Program-made: the position numbers and the translations under genes | Part shown: in pieces, positions 28,004 to 36,173 of the stretch | Layout: the number at the start of each line of letters is the position of its first letter | How positions within the stretch are numbered: the first letter of the stretch is position 1 | NCBI GenBank assembly: GCA_044841755.1 | Contig: JAXOFM010000001.1 | Coordinates: forward strand, 992,001 to 1,056,000 | Source: CAZAPO01 sp044841755 | GTDB taxonomy: Bacteria; Bacteroidota; Bacteroidia; Flavobacteriales; Flavobacteriaceae | Direction of reading: 5' to 3' | Length of the DNA stretch: 64,000 nucleotides | The notes under the pieces: generated by a model | Told to the model about the DNA's origin: nothing | Database searches by the model: none | What the model saw: the letters and a program-made list of their open reading frames with translations, nothing else

Positions 28004-28857
28004 TTTTTTGACAAACTCTGATAAATAGCTCTTCTAATCTTTTCTGAAGTAATAAATCGCCAACCATAATTTAAGTCGTCATACTTTTTGGTAATGGTAC
28101 TGTTACTTACAACTTCATCTTCGGTTTTGCCTTTATCAATTTCTGCTTGCACATTAGCCCTTAGCTCTTTCAGCATTACTAAGAATGAAGAATATTCAGC
28201 TTTATTTGATACGCTTCCATGTCCTGGAATAATTTTGGTCTCATCATCAATAAGCATTAAGGCTTTTTGTACAGCATTTATATAACCATCAACACTTCCG
28301 CCAGAATTCACATCTATATAAGGATATCTTTTATGGAAATAATTGTCGCCAGTGTGTAACACATTACTTTCGGTAAAATATAGCAGCGCATCACCATCTG
28401 TATGTGCATTATCTACATGAAAAACGATTACATGTTCGCCATTTACATAAACGCTTAGTTTGTCATTAAATGTAATGACTGGTAATCCATCTTTACCACC
28501 TTCAACCAAACGCTTACGTACATTATCATGAGCAATGATCTTAGCTCCTTCTTTTTGCATATTGGCATTTCCGCCTGTATGATCGCCATGATAGTGTGTA
28601 TTTACCACATAAACTAGAGGTTTGTCGCTTAGCTTTCTTATAGCTTCTAATATTTTAGGTGTTAAGCGTGCAAACTGATCGTCAATTACAAATACACCAT
28701 CTTCACCAACTGAGACTCCAATATTTCCTCCTTGTCCAGTAAGCATATATACATTATCAGAAAGCTTATCAGTTTTGATGACCACTTCATTTTGACCTAT
28801 TGTATTATTGAAGAAAAATAAAGACAGAGCTAGTGATAGATATTTGAATCGTTTCAT
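28000..28857 (-). CDS. Secreted metallo-beta-lactamase-fold hydrolase
   Basis: A 285-residue protein with an N-terminal signal peptide (about residues 1-22) and the zinc motif of the metallo-beta-lactamase superfamily: His88, His90, Asp92 and His93 in THYHGDHTGG, a later His in HVDNAHTDGD, and GHGSV. It is therefore a periplasmic or secreted zinc hydrolase. The substrate is unknown; the motif set is shared by true class B beta-lactamases and by many other esterases and relay hydrolases, so resistance should not be assumed. It converges on remB with a 4-base stop overlap and diverges from ctaB. Confidence 0.85.
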   Translation of the reverse strand: MKRFKYLSLALSLFFFNNTIGQNEVVIKTDKLSDNVYMLTGQGGNIGVSVGEDGVFVIDDQFARLTPKILEAIRKLSDKPLVYVVNTHYHGDHTGGNANMQKEGAKIIAHDNVRKRLVEGGKDGLPVITFNDKLSVYVNGEHVIVFHVDNAHTDGDALLYFTESNVLHTGDNYFHKRYPYIDVNSGGSVDGYINAVQKALMLIDDETKIIPGHGSVSNKAEYSSFLVMLKELRANVQAEIDKGKTEDEVVSNSTITKKYDDLNYGWRFITSEKIRRAIYQSLSKN

Positions 28858-28963
28858 TGACTATGGTTTTTAGAATAATGTTCAATAAATATACTAAAAC
28901 TTACATCATACTAAATAATTGGAATTACTTTTGTTTAGCATTGCTCAAATGTATTTTTAAAAG

Positions 28964-28971
28964 TATCTTTG
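28964..28971 (+). promoter_or_regulatory. Promoter of ctaB-cox operon
   Basis: TATCTTTG fits TAnnTTTG, with TTG at 28941-28943 and a 20-base spacer. Its position rules out the upstream in-frame start at 28857 and supports the ATG at 29001. Confidence 0.7.
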
Positions 28972-29000
28972 CCACCCAAAACAGTACTCCTAAGCAACCA

Positions 29001-29897
29001 ATGGCAGAAGCGTCAAAATCTTCTATTTCAAATACTTCGGTGATAGCAAATTTTAAAGAGATCACGAAAATACGACTTTCTATGAGTGTTGTATTTTCAT
29101 CTCTTGCTGGATATTTGTTGGGAGCGGAAATAGTAAATATTTACACCTTATTACTCCTTGCTTTTGGAGGCTACTTTATGGTTGGAGCATCTAATACTTA
29201 TAACCAGATTATTGAAAGAGATTTAGATGCTTTAATGGAAAGAACAAAGAACAGACCAATTCCGTCGGGAAGAATGTCTGTACGTTCTGCGTTCATTTTG
29301 GCAACTGCTTTTACCATTTCAGGAATTGCAATTTTATACATCATCAATCCGCAAACAGCAATGTTTGGGGCTATTTCAATATTTCTGTACACTAGTGCTT
29401 ATACTCCGTTAAAAACAAAAACTCCTTTATCGGTTTTTGTTGGAGCAATCCCTGGAGCCATACCGTTTATGTTGGGTTGGGTAGCAGCGACAGACGATTT
29501 TGGCATAGAACCAGGAACTTTGTTTATGCTACAATTTTTCTGGCAATTCCCACATTTTTGGGCTATTGGCTGGTTCTTACATGACGATTACCAAAAGGCT
29601 GGATTCAATTTGTTACCTACAGGAAAACAAGATAAGGCAACAGCAATGCAAGCCATTTTATATACGGTTTGGACGATTATAGTGTCAATTATTCCAGTAT
29701 TTGGATTTACAGGTGAATTACATTTAACTATTGTTGGAGCTGTTGTTGTATTTTTAATAGGGTTGGTAATGTTGTATTATGCTTTTCAACTCTTCAAAAA
29801 AATGACAGTGGTAGCAGCAAGACAATTGATGTTGGCAAGTGTGATATATATTACATTGGTGCAAATAGTTTACGTTTTAGATAAGTTTATACGATAA
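29001..29897 (+). CDS. ctaB: Heme O synthase (protoheme IX farnesyltransferase)
   Basis: A 298-residue UbiA-family membrane prenyltransferase that adds a farnesyl group to heme B to make heme O, the precursor of heme A for the oxidase. The first Asp-rich motif is NQIIERDLDALMERTKNRP; about eight or nine hydrophobic helices follow. The frame is open back to 28857, but the translation there is unlike the family and lies upstream of the promoter at 28964, so ATG 29001 (MAEASKSS) is chosen. It starts the second oxidase locus; the next gene begins one base after its stop. Confidence 0.94.
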   Translation: MAEASKSSISNTSVIANFKEITKIRLSMSVVFSSLAGYLLGAEIVNIYTLLLLAFGGYFMVGASNTYNQIIERDLDALMERTKNRPIPSGRMSVRSAFILATAFTISGIAILYIINPQTAMFGAISIFLYTSAYTPLKTKTPLSVFVGAIPGAIPFMLGWVAATDDFGIEPGTLFMLQFFWQFPHFWAIGWFLHDDYQKAGFNLLPTGKQDKATAMQAILYTVWTIIVSIIPVFGFTGELHLTIVGAVVVFLIGLVMLYYAFQLFKKMTVVAARQLMLASVIYITLVQIVYVLDKFIR

Positions 29898-29898
29898 T

Positions 29899-30480
29899 AT
29901 GGATTTAACGCAAGGAACAGTACAAGAAAAAACCAAAAGAGCTAAAAAAATGATGCTTTGGTTTGGTATCATTTCATTGGTAATGTCTTTTGGAGGGTTG
30001 ACAAGTGCTTTTATAGTTAGTAGCTCTCGTGAAGATTGGTTAAAAGACTTTCAACTTCCCGAAGCATTTACAATTAGTGTGGTACTAATCGTATTAAGTA
30101 GTATCACTTTTATCATTGCTAAACGAGCGCTTAAAAATGATAAGAGACAAATAACTTCAATTTTCTTGCTATTAACATTAGCTTTAGGAATAGCTTTTAT
30201 TATAAGTCAATTTGCAGGATTTAATCAAATCATAGAACAAGGATATAATTTTACAGGACCAACTAGCAATATTACAATGTCCTATATCTACATTATTGCA
30301 GTAGCTCATATAGTACACGTAATTGCTGGTTTAATTTGCCTATTGGTGGTAATTTATAATCATTTTAAACAGAAGTATAAACCTACAGAAATGCTTGGTT
30401 TAGAACTGGCTGCAACCTTCTGGCATTTTGTAGATATACTGTGGATTTACTTGTTTTTCTTTTTATATTTCTTTAGATAA
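29899..30480 (+). CDS. Cytochrome c oxidase subunit III (first, short form)
   Basis: A 193-residue protein with five hydrophobic segments and the family ending AATFWHFVDILWIYLFFFLYFF, typical of heme-copper oxidase subunit III. Subunit III stabilises the proton-pumping subunit I. It begins one base after ctaB. A second, longer subunit III gene follows after 44 bases with its own promoter box. In Bacteroidetes two adjacent subunit III-like genes are usual; whether both enter the same enzyme is not known from sequence. Confidence 0.9.
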   Translation: MDLTQGTVQEKTKRAKKMMLWFGIISLVMSFGGLTSAFIVSSSREDWLKDFQLPEAFTISVVLIVLSSITFIIAKRALKNDKRQITSIFLLLTLALGIAFIISQFAGFNQIIEQGYNFTGPTSNITMSYIYIIAVAHIVHVIAGLICLLVVIYNHFKQKYKPTEMLGLELAATFWHFVDILWIYLFFFLYFFR

Positions 30481-30490
30481 ATAAATTGAT

Positions 30491-30498
30491 TATTTTTG
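30491..30498 (+). promoter_or_regulatory. -7 promoter element before second subunit III gene
   Basis: TATTTTTG fits TAnnTTTG in the 44-base gap between the two subunit III genes, giving a leader of about 20 bases to the ATG at 30525. No clear -33 box. Confidence 0.5.
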
Positions 30499-30524
30499 TG
30501 CAATTTTAAAAACGAAATTCATTT

Positions 30525-31505
30525 ATGGATACTACTGCTGTAAGCACTGGAACTGAAGGAAAAACCTGGGGTGGAGGTAACAAACCATTAAATGCAAGTT
30601 ATGGGAAAATGATGATGTGGTTCTTCATCGTTTCTGATGCATTAACTTTCTCAGGATTCTTAGCAGCATACGGTTTTTCAAGATTTAAGTTTATAGATTC
30701 ATGGCCAATCGCCGATGAGGTATTTACTCACGTTCCGTTTTTCCACGGAAATTATCCAATGATCTATGTAGCATTTATGACATTTGTTCTTATTATGTCA
30801 TCTGTTACCATGGTATTAGCTGTAGATGCTGGACACCAATTAAAGAAAACTAAGGTAACGTGGTACATGTTCCTTACTATTATTGGTGGTTTAATCTTCG
30901 TTGGATCACAGGCTTGGGAATGGGCAACTTTCATTAAAGGTGATTATGGAGCAATTCAAACAAAAGGAGGAAATATTCTTCAATTTGTTGATACCGAAGG
31001 AAAACGAGTAGCACTTGGTGATTTTGCAATTGCAGATGCTCATAGCGATCGTATTCAAAATGAAAGTAAAGAAGGAATCTGGTTCCAAAGTGAAGGAACA
31101 CTTCCGTCATATACAGTAGAAGAAGTAATTGCTGGATTTGAAGCGAGCAATAATGTATTGGTTCGTACGCAGATCATCAATGAAGAAGGAGAAAAAACAG
31201 TGCTGTCAAGAGCTGAATCGTTAAGACAGCTGAAAGAAAATGGAAAAGCAGTTGTAGAAGGAGCTAACTTACAGGTTAATGAGTATGGTTCTCCATTATT
31301 TGCTGACTTTTTCTTCTTTATAACAGGGTTTCACGGTTTCCACGTATTTTCAGGTGTAGTTATTAATATCATTATTTTCTTTAATGTTATATTAGGAACT
31401 TACGAAAGACGTAAGAGCTACGAGATGGTTGAAAAAGTTGGTCTTTATTGGCACTTTGTAGATTTAGTTTGGGTATTTGTATTTACATTCTTCTACCTAG
31501 TTTAA
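30525..31505 (+). CDS. Cytochrome c oxidase subunit III (second, with insertion)
   Basis: A 326-residue subunit III-type protein. Two or three helices lie in residues about 25-130; then a soluble, charged insertion of about 100 residues (about 145-255) interrupts the helix bundle, and the C-terminal helices follow with the conserved FFFITGFHGFHVFSG and YWHFVDLVWVFVFTFFYLV segments. The insertion shows no recognisable domain; by topology it may face either side of the membrane. It is followed after 21 bases by the subunit IV gene. Confidence 0.9.
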   Translation: MDTTAVSTGTEGKTWGGGNKPLNASYGKMMMWFFIVSDALTFSGFLAAYGFSRFKFIDSWPIADEVFTHVPFFHGNYPMIYVAFMTFVLIMSSVTMVLAVDAGHQLKKTKVTWYMFLTIIGGLIFVGSQAWEWATFIKGDYGAIQTKGGNILQFVDTEGKRVALGDFAIADAHSDRIQNESKEGIWFQSEGTLPSYTVEEVIAGFEASNNVLVRTQIINEEGEKTVLSRAESLRQLKENGKAVVEGANLQVNEYGSPLFADFFFFITGFHGFHVFSGVVINIIIFFNVILGTYERRKSYEMVEKVGLYWHFVDLVWVFVFTFFYLV

Positions 31506-31526
31506 TTTTAGATAATATAATTTAAT

Positions 31527-31910
31527 ATGGCTGGTCACGCACATAAATTAGAAATATTAAGAGGTTTAATTAAGTTTAAATCAAACACTCAAAAGATCTG
31601 GGGAGTTTTAATCTTACTAACCATTGTAACGGCTGTTGAAGTTGTTTTAGGTATTTACAAGCCAGAAGCTTTAATGGGTACATTCTTGAGTATGAAATTA
31701 CTTAACTGGATATTCATCATTTTAACAATTGTAAAAGCTTACTATATTACTTGGGACTTCATGCACATGCGTGATGAAACAAAAGCATTACGTCGTGTTG
31801 TGGTTTGGACAGCCGTATTCTTGATCTTATATCTTGTTGCTATCTTATTGGTTGAAGGAGACTATGTGTTTGAGGTATATAAGTCAGAATACATGAAACG
31901 TGATTTTTAA
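31527..31910 (+). CDS. Cytochrome c oxidase subunit IV (CoxD/CyoD-like)
   Basis: A 127-residue protein with three hydrophobic helices and a short N-terminal His-containing tail, the size and layout of the small prokaryotic oxidase subunit IV, an assembly or stability subunit. The segment YYITWDFMHMRDETKALRR is typical of the Bacteroidetes version. It lies 21 bases after the second subunit III gene and is closed by the terminator at 31940. Confidence 0.9.
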   Translation: MAGHAHKLEILRGLIKFKSNTQKIWGVLILLTIVTAVEVVLGIYKPEALMGTFLSMKLLNWIFIILTIVKAYYITWDFMHMRDETKALRRVVVWTAVFLILYLVAILLVEGDYVFEVYKSEYMKRDF

Positions 31911-31939
31911 TCAAATTGATGTTAAAACATAAAGAGAAA

Positions 31940-31963
31940 GGCGGTATTTAGTACCGTCTTTTT
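31940..31963 (+). terminator. Terminator after oxidase subunit IV gene
   Basis: A 7-bp stem (GGCGGTA / TACCGTC with one G-U pair, 31940-31946 and 31952-31958) and a T-run from 31959. The T-run merges into the next gene's -7 box. Confidence 0.8.
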
Positions 31964-31971
31964 TATTTTTG
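31964..31971 (+). promoter_or_regulatory. -7 promoter element of the SCO-like gene
   Basis: TATTTTTG fits TAnnTTTG, just after the terminator stem and exactly 4 bases before the ATG at 31976, the same layout as for ruvB and murI. A leaderless transcript is inferred. Confidence 0.55.
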
Positions 31972-31975
31972 CAAT

Positions 31976-32695
31976 ATGGCAAAACGAGGCATTAAAAAAA
32001 CAATTATTCTTTCTATACTGTTCTTTCTTCCAGTATTGTTTTTACTATTCCTTTACCCTTCGAAGCATAACTACAATACTTTAGATACTGTAAAAGGGGA
32101 AGTTTTGGAATTAAATAATTTTGTGGATGAAGATGAGCAAGCGGTGAAACTGAGTGAGCAAATAACTGTACTGGCCTTTCTTGGCGCTCAACCAATGAGT
32201 AGAATAACCGAGGCAGCAAACCTTAAAGAACTAATTTACGAGAAGTTCAAAGGTTTTAAAAAGTTCCAAGTTATAGTTATCCTTCCAAAAGAAGCCAGAG
32301 AGGAGTCGACCTTACTTAAAAAAGAGTTGCTTAAATATGATGAACTTAAATATTGGCATTTTGCGTTTGGTCATGAGTTAGATATTGAGAACGTTTTTAG
32401 TAGTTTAATATCAACCGAGATGTTGGATACTAATTACGCTACAAGTCATGTATTTATTATCGACAAGGAAAGAAATCAAAGAGGGAGAAAAGATGATCGA
32501 ACAGATAACGAAATTGAGAATAACGAAACTGTTTACGGATTAAATTCTTACAACTGCATTAAAGTGGCAGAGATTAAAAACAAAATGAGTGAAGATATGC
32601 GCATTTTGTTTACCGAATACAGACAAAAAAGAAAGGGTAATTTTAACTCAACCTCAAGAAGAGGAGAAGATATAAAGGGAGATGAGCAAAACTAA
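31976..32695 (+). CDS. SCO-like membrane-anchored protein lacking the copper motif
   Basis: A 239-residue protein with one N-terminal membrane anchor (about residues 9-27) and a thioredoxin-like domain. The predicted first strand and helix (ITVLAFLGAQPMSRITEAANL) align with the SCO segment of the next gene, but the CxxxC copper ligands are absent, replaced by AQPMS. The C-terminal part is highly charged. Its stop overlaps the sco start by 14 bases, so the two are translationally coupled. I infer a structural or assembly partner for the oxidase; no enzymatic motif is seen. The homology to SCO is my reading by eye. Confidence 0.6.
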   Translation: MAKRGIKKTIILSILFFLPVLFLLFLYPSKHNYNTLDTVKGEVLELNNFVDEDEQAVKLSEQITVLAFLGAQPMSRITEAANLKELIYEKFKGFKKFQVIVILPKEAREESTLLKKELLKYDELKYWHFAFGHELDIENVFSSLISTEMLDTNYATSHVFIIDKERNQRGRKDDRTDNEIENNETVYGLNSYNCIKVAEIKNKMSEDMRILFTEYRQKRKGNFNSTSRRGEDIKGDEQN

Positions 32696-33434
32696 TTATT
32701 CATATGTAGGGATCGCTTTTATTGTATTGGTATTTGGGATTCTATTTGTTCCAAAGATTATTAATAGAATCTCGAATGACGATATCACAAGAGAAGAGAG
32801 TAGAAGTAAAAAAGCAAGTACGCAAGTAGATAATAATGAAGAACTTGCTTTTTTAGAGATAAATGGCGTACTTAAAAAAGTTCCTGATTTTAGTTTTACA
32901 GATCAAAACGGGAATACTATCACCAATAAAGATTATGACGGAATAGTATATTTGGTTGAATTCTTTTTCACTACCTGCCCAACAATTTGCCCAAAAATGA
33001 GTAAGAATTTAGTTCAAATTCAGAATAACTTTCAAGGTTATGAAGATTTCGGGGTTGCTTCATTTACTATTAATCCAGACAACGATACTCCAGAAGTACT
33101 AAAGAGGTATGCCGAAAATTATGGAATTACGAATCCAAACTGGCATCTAATGACTGGAGACGTTAATGAAATATATAAGTTGGCTAACGAAGGATTTAAT
33201 TTATATACTGCTGCTGATGAAGATGCCGCAGGAGGTTTCGAGCATTCGGGCAATTTTGCCTTGATCGACAAAAACGGATTTATTCGCTCAAGAAGAGACG
33301 CCTTTGGGAACGCCATGATCTATTACAATGGAATTATTAGTGAAGAGGAACGTTATGATGAAGACGGAATTGAAGAAGAAATTTCAATGTTGAAAGAAGA
33401 TATTGTTAAACTTTTAAAGGAAGATTATGAGTAA
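32682..33434 (+). CDS. SCO1/SenC copper chaperone for cytochrome oxidase
   Basis: A 250-residue membrane-anchored protein with a thioredoxin-like periplasmic domain. The copper ligands are visible: Cys99 and Cys103 in CPTICP, and His188 in FEHSGNFALID. SCO proteins deliver copper to, or reduce, the CuA site of subunit II. It overlaps the preceding gene by 14 bases and the following DUF420 gene by 8 bases, making a tightly coupled assembly-factor operon. Confidence 0.93.
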   Translation: MSKTNYSYVGIAFIVLVFGILFVPKIINRISNDDITREESRSKKASTQVDNNEELAFLEINGVLKKVPDFSFTDQNGNTITNKDYDGIVYLVEFFFTTCPTICPKMSKNLVQIQNNFQGYEDFGVASFTINPDNDTPEVLKRYAENYGITNPNWHLMTGDVNEIYKLANEGFNLYTAADEDAAGGFEHSGNFALIDKNGFIRSRRDAFGNAMIYYNGIISEEERYDEDGIEEEISMLKEDIVKLLKEDYE

Positions 33435-33942
33435 ATCTAATGAATCAAAAAAGTATAATAAATGGATCATTGCATTGTCTATACTTATTCCAATAGTTGT
33501 TGCTGCGCTATTTAGAGTTAAATTAGACCTTGAATTACCCGTTTTTTTACCACCTATTTATGCAACTATTAATGGTTTAACGGCTTTAATATTAGTGGTG
33601 TCATTTGTGCAGATTAAAAGAGGAAACAGAAAATTGCATGAACGATTAATGAAATTGGCAATTTTATTATCTGTTCTGTTTCTTGTGATGTATGTATTGT
33701 ATCATATGACTAGTGATTCGACCGCTTATGATGGTAATTATAGAGCAATTTATTTGATGATTCTAATTAGTCATATTGTTTTGTCGGTTGCAGTGATTCC
33801 TTTTGTACTTATTACTTATGTTAGGGCAATAACTAATGATATTGAAAGGCATAAGAAAATTGCTAAAATCTCATTTCCACTTTGGCTGTATGTAGCTGTT
33901 TCGGGTGTGATAGTTTATATAATGATTTCACCTTATTATTAG
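33427..33942 (+). CDS. DUF420 membrane protein, oxidase-locus associated
   Basis: A 171-residue protein with about five hydrophobic helices, matching the DUF420 family that recurs beside sco and oxidase genes. Conserved His residues (HERLMKLAIL, YHMT, SHIVLSV) are similar to CtaM-like assembly proteins needed for oxidase maturation, so a role in cofactor insertion is plausible but inferred. It overlaps sco by 8 bases; a small gene follows 5 bases later. Confidence 0.85.
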   Translation: MSKSNESKKYNKWIIALSILIPIVVAALFRVKLDLELPVFLPPIYATINGLTALILVVSFVQIKRGNRKLHERLMKLAILLSVLFLVMYVLYHMTSDSTAYDGNYRAIYLMILISHIVLSVAVIPFVLITYVRAITNDIERHKKIAKISFPLWLYVAVSGVIVYIMISPYY

Positions 33943-33947
33943 TTTAT

Positions 33948-34160
33948 ATGAAATCAAGGCTCTTCATTTTTCTTTTGTCGTTTTTCTTTTTTTTGAACAC
34001 AAATGCTCAGTGCGCAATGTGTCGCGCTGTACTTGAAAGCGAGGAAGGACAAAAGACGGCAGAAGGTATAAATAATGGGATTGTATACCTTATGACTATT
34101 CCTTATATCTTAATAGGTGGCTTAGGTTATTTTATCTACAGAAAACTCAAGCAAAACTAA
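33948..34160 (+). CDS. Small membrane protein with CxxC motif
   Basis: A 70-residue protein: signal-like hydrophobic N-terminus (about residues 1-20), then QCAMCRAV with a CxxC pair right after the expected cleavage site, a short polar stretch and one C-terminal transmembrane helix (about 45-64). The frame is open back to 33882 inside DUF420, but ATG 33948, 5 bases after the DUF420 stop, gives the signal peptide. Its place at the end of the oxidase assembly operon suggests a metal or thiol role in oxidase maturation. I do not recognise a named family. Confidence 0.7.
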   Translation: MKSRLFIFLLSFFFFLNTNAQCAMCRAVLESEEGQKTAEGINNGIVYLMTIPYILIGGLGYFIYRKLKQN

Positions 34161-34249
34161 TTTTAACATTTAATTAAGGGTATTGGTGTAACAAAACTGG
34201 ACTTTTGCAGTCTAACTTTTGAAGTTTAAAAAAAAACACTAACTACACC

Positions 34250-34951
34250 ATGCTAAAGATTAAAGATCTTCACAAATCCTATCCTATAGGAGATTCCAGT
34301 CTACATGTATTAAAAGGAATAAACCTTGAAGTTGAAGCGGGAGAAATGGTTGCCATTATGGGATCTTCAGGTTCGGGTAAATCGACATTGCTGAATATCA
34401 TTGGTATTTTGGATTCTCATGATTCTGGAGACTATACCTTAGATGGTGTTGAAATAGCAAACTTAACAGAAAAGAAGGCTGCAGTCTATAGAAATAAGTT
34501 CTTAGGATTCATATTTCAATCTTTTAACCTAATTACTTATAAAAATGCTCTAGAGAATGTAGCACTACCGCTATATTATCAAGGACAGAAAAGAAAGCAA
34601 CGTCAAGATAAAGCAAAATTTCATTTAGAAAAGGTAGGACTGCTTGATTGGGCAGATCACTTACCTAATGAGCTTTCAGGAGGACAGAAACAACGTGTTG
34701 CTATAGCTAGAGCTTTGGCGGCTGATCCTAAGTTGTTATTGGCAGATGAGCCTACAGGTGCTTTAGACACAACCACTTCTTATGAGATAATGGATTTTTT
34801 ACAGGAGTTAAATGATGAAGGTAAAACGTTGTTAATTGTAACACACGAAGAAGACATTGCAGAAATGTGTAAACGTATTGTACGCTTGCGCGATGGTGTA
34901 ATTATGGAAGACAAAAAAGTAACACAAGTAAGAGCTTCACAGTATGTTTGA
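34250..34951 (+). CDS. ABC transporter ATP-binding protein (MacB/LolD type)
   Basis: A 233-residue ATPase with Walker A GSSGSGKST (near residue 38), signature LSGGQKQRVAIARAL, Walker B LLLADEPTGA and the H-loop THE. It belongs to the MacB/LolD class that powers mechanotransmission transporters. The next four genes give two MacB-like permeases, an adaptor and a TolC-like channel, so it drives a tripartite export system. Its stop overlaps the first permease by 8 bases. Confidence 0.94.
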   Translation: MLKIKDLHKSYPIGDSSLHVLKGINLEVEAGEMVAIMGSSGSGKSTLLNIIGILDSHDSGDYTLDGVEIANLTEKKAAVYRNKFLGFIFQSFNLITYKNALENVALPLYYQGQKRKQRQDKAKFHLEKVGLLDWADHLPNELSGGQKQRVAIARALAADPKLLLADEPTGALDTTTSYEIMDFLQELNDEGKTLLIVTHEEDIAEMCKRIVRLRDGVIMEDKKVTQVRASQYV

Positions 34952-36173
34952 TCTTGATCTTTGGCGAGAAATATTTCAAAGTATGAGTAAAAACAAGACA
35001 AGAGCAATCTTGTCTGGCTTTACTGTTGCTTTTGCTATTCTGTTATTCACAATTCTTATTGGGATAACTAATGGCCTCTCTAACACATTTGCTGAAGCAA
35101 TGGGAGATGATGCTATTAACGCTATTTTTGTTCGTACAGGAAGAACAACCAAAGCTTATAAAGGTAATCAAGCAGGTAAGCGTATTCAATTAAAGAATGA
35201 AGATTTCGACTTTATTAATGAGAAGTTTAGGAATAAAATTCAATATAGTACAGTAAGAATTTATAAGAATTTAACGGCTACTTATAAAAACGAAAAGGAT
35301 AATTATTCAGTAAGAGCTGTTCACCCTGACCATCAGTTTTTGGAGAAGTCGATTTTAAGAGAAGGACGCTATGTGTCACAGCTTGATATTCAAAATAAAA
35401 GCAAAGTTGTTATTATAGGGCAATTAGTTAAAGAAGACTTATTTAAAAAGGAAGATCCTCTTGGAAAGTATATTAGTTTAAGTGGTATACAATATAAAGT
35501 AGTTGGTGTATTTGGAGATGAAGGTAATGACAATGAAGAACGTATTATCTATATGCCAGCAACTACTGCGCAGCTACTTTACGGTAATAACGATTATGTT
35601 GATCAAATTAATTTAGGCTATAGCCCTGATTTAAGTATAGATGAAGCAATTGCATTTGGTAATTCGTTAACCAAAAGATTAAAGGATAGATTTACTGTTG
35701 CACCAACAGATCAAAGTGCCATACGTGTTTTCAATATGGCAAGTCAAAATAAAGGTGTTACAACCTTTGAGAATGCATTGGCTGGTATTGTTCTGGTAGT
35801 AGGATTAGGAACTCTCATTGCAGGAATAGTTGGTATTAGTAATATCATGATATTCATTGTTAAGGAACGAACAAAAGAAATTGGAATTAGAAAAGCATTA
35901 GGTGCGCCACCGCGTAAAATAGTTGGATTGATATTAGTAGAGTCAGTTTTTATTACAGCTTTAGCTGGATATTTAGGATTAATAGCAGCAGTAGGAGTTT
36001 TAAACTGGGCGAGACCACATTTAGAAGATTATTTTATAACCAATGCAGGAGTAAGTATGAATATTGCAGTTTCTGCCACTATTGTTCTAGTGCTTGCAGG
36101 TGTTATAGCTGGATATGTTCCAGCAAAGAGAGCATCAAAAATTAAACCAATTGTAGCCTTAAGAAATGATTAA
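34944..36173 (+). CDS. MacB-like ABC permease (first)
   Basis: A 409-residue permease with the FtsX/MacB layout: one N-terminal helix (about residues 22-45), a large periplasmic MacB-type domain (about 50-270), and three C-terminal helices. The segment VKERTKEIGIRKALGAPPRKI is the coupling-helix motif of this class. It overlaps the ATPase gene by 8 bases and the next permease by 8 bases. With the paralogous neighbour it probably forms a heterodimer. Confidence 0.92.
   Translation: MFDLDLWREIFQSMSKNKTRAILSGFTVAFAILLFTILIGITNGLSNTFAEAMGDDAINAIFVRTGRTTKAYKGNQAGKRIQLKNEDFDFINEKFRNKIQYSTVRIYKNLTATYKNEKDNYSVRAVHPDHQFLEKSILREGRYVSQLDIQNKSKVVIIGQLVKEDLFKKEDPLGKYISLSGIQYKVVGVFGDEGNDNEERIIYMPATTAQLLYGNNDYVDQINLGYSPDLSIDEAIAFGNSLTKRLKDRFTVAPTDQSAIRVFNMASQNKGVTTFENALAGIVLVVGLGTLIAGIVGISNIMIFIVKERTKEIGIRKALGAPPRKIVGLILVESVFITALAGYLGLIAAVGVLNWARPHLEDYFITNAGVSMNIAVSATIVLVLAGVIAGYVPAKRASKIKPIVALRND

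Noticed and set aside
28000..28857. Metallo-beta-lactamase-fold gene as an antibiotic resistance gene
   Set aside because: The zinc motif is common to a broad hydrolase superfamily and nothing in the context supports beta-lactam hydrolysis.
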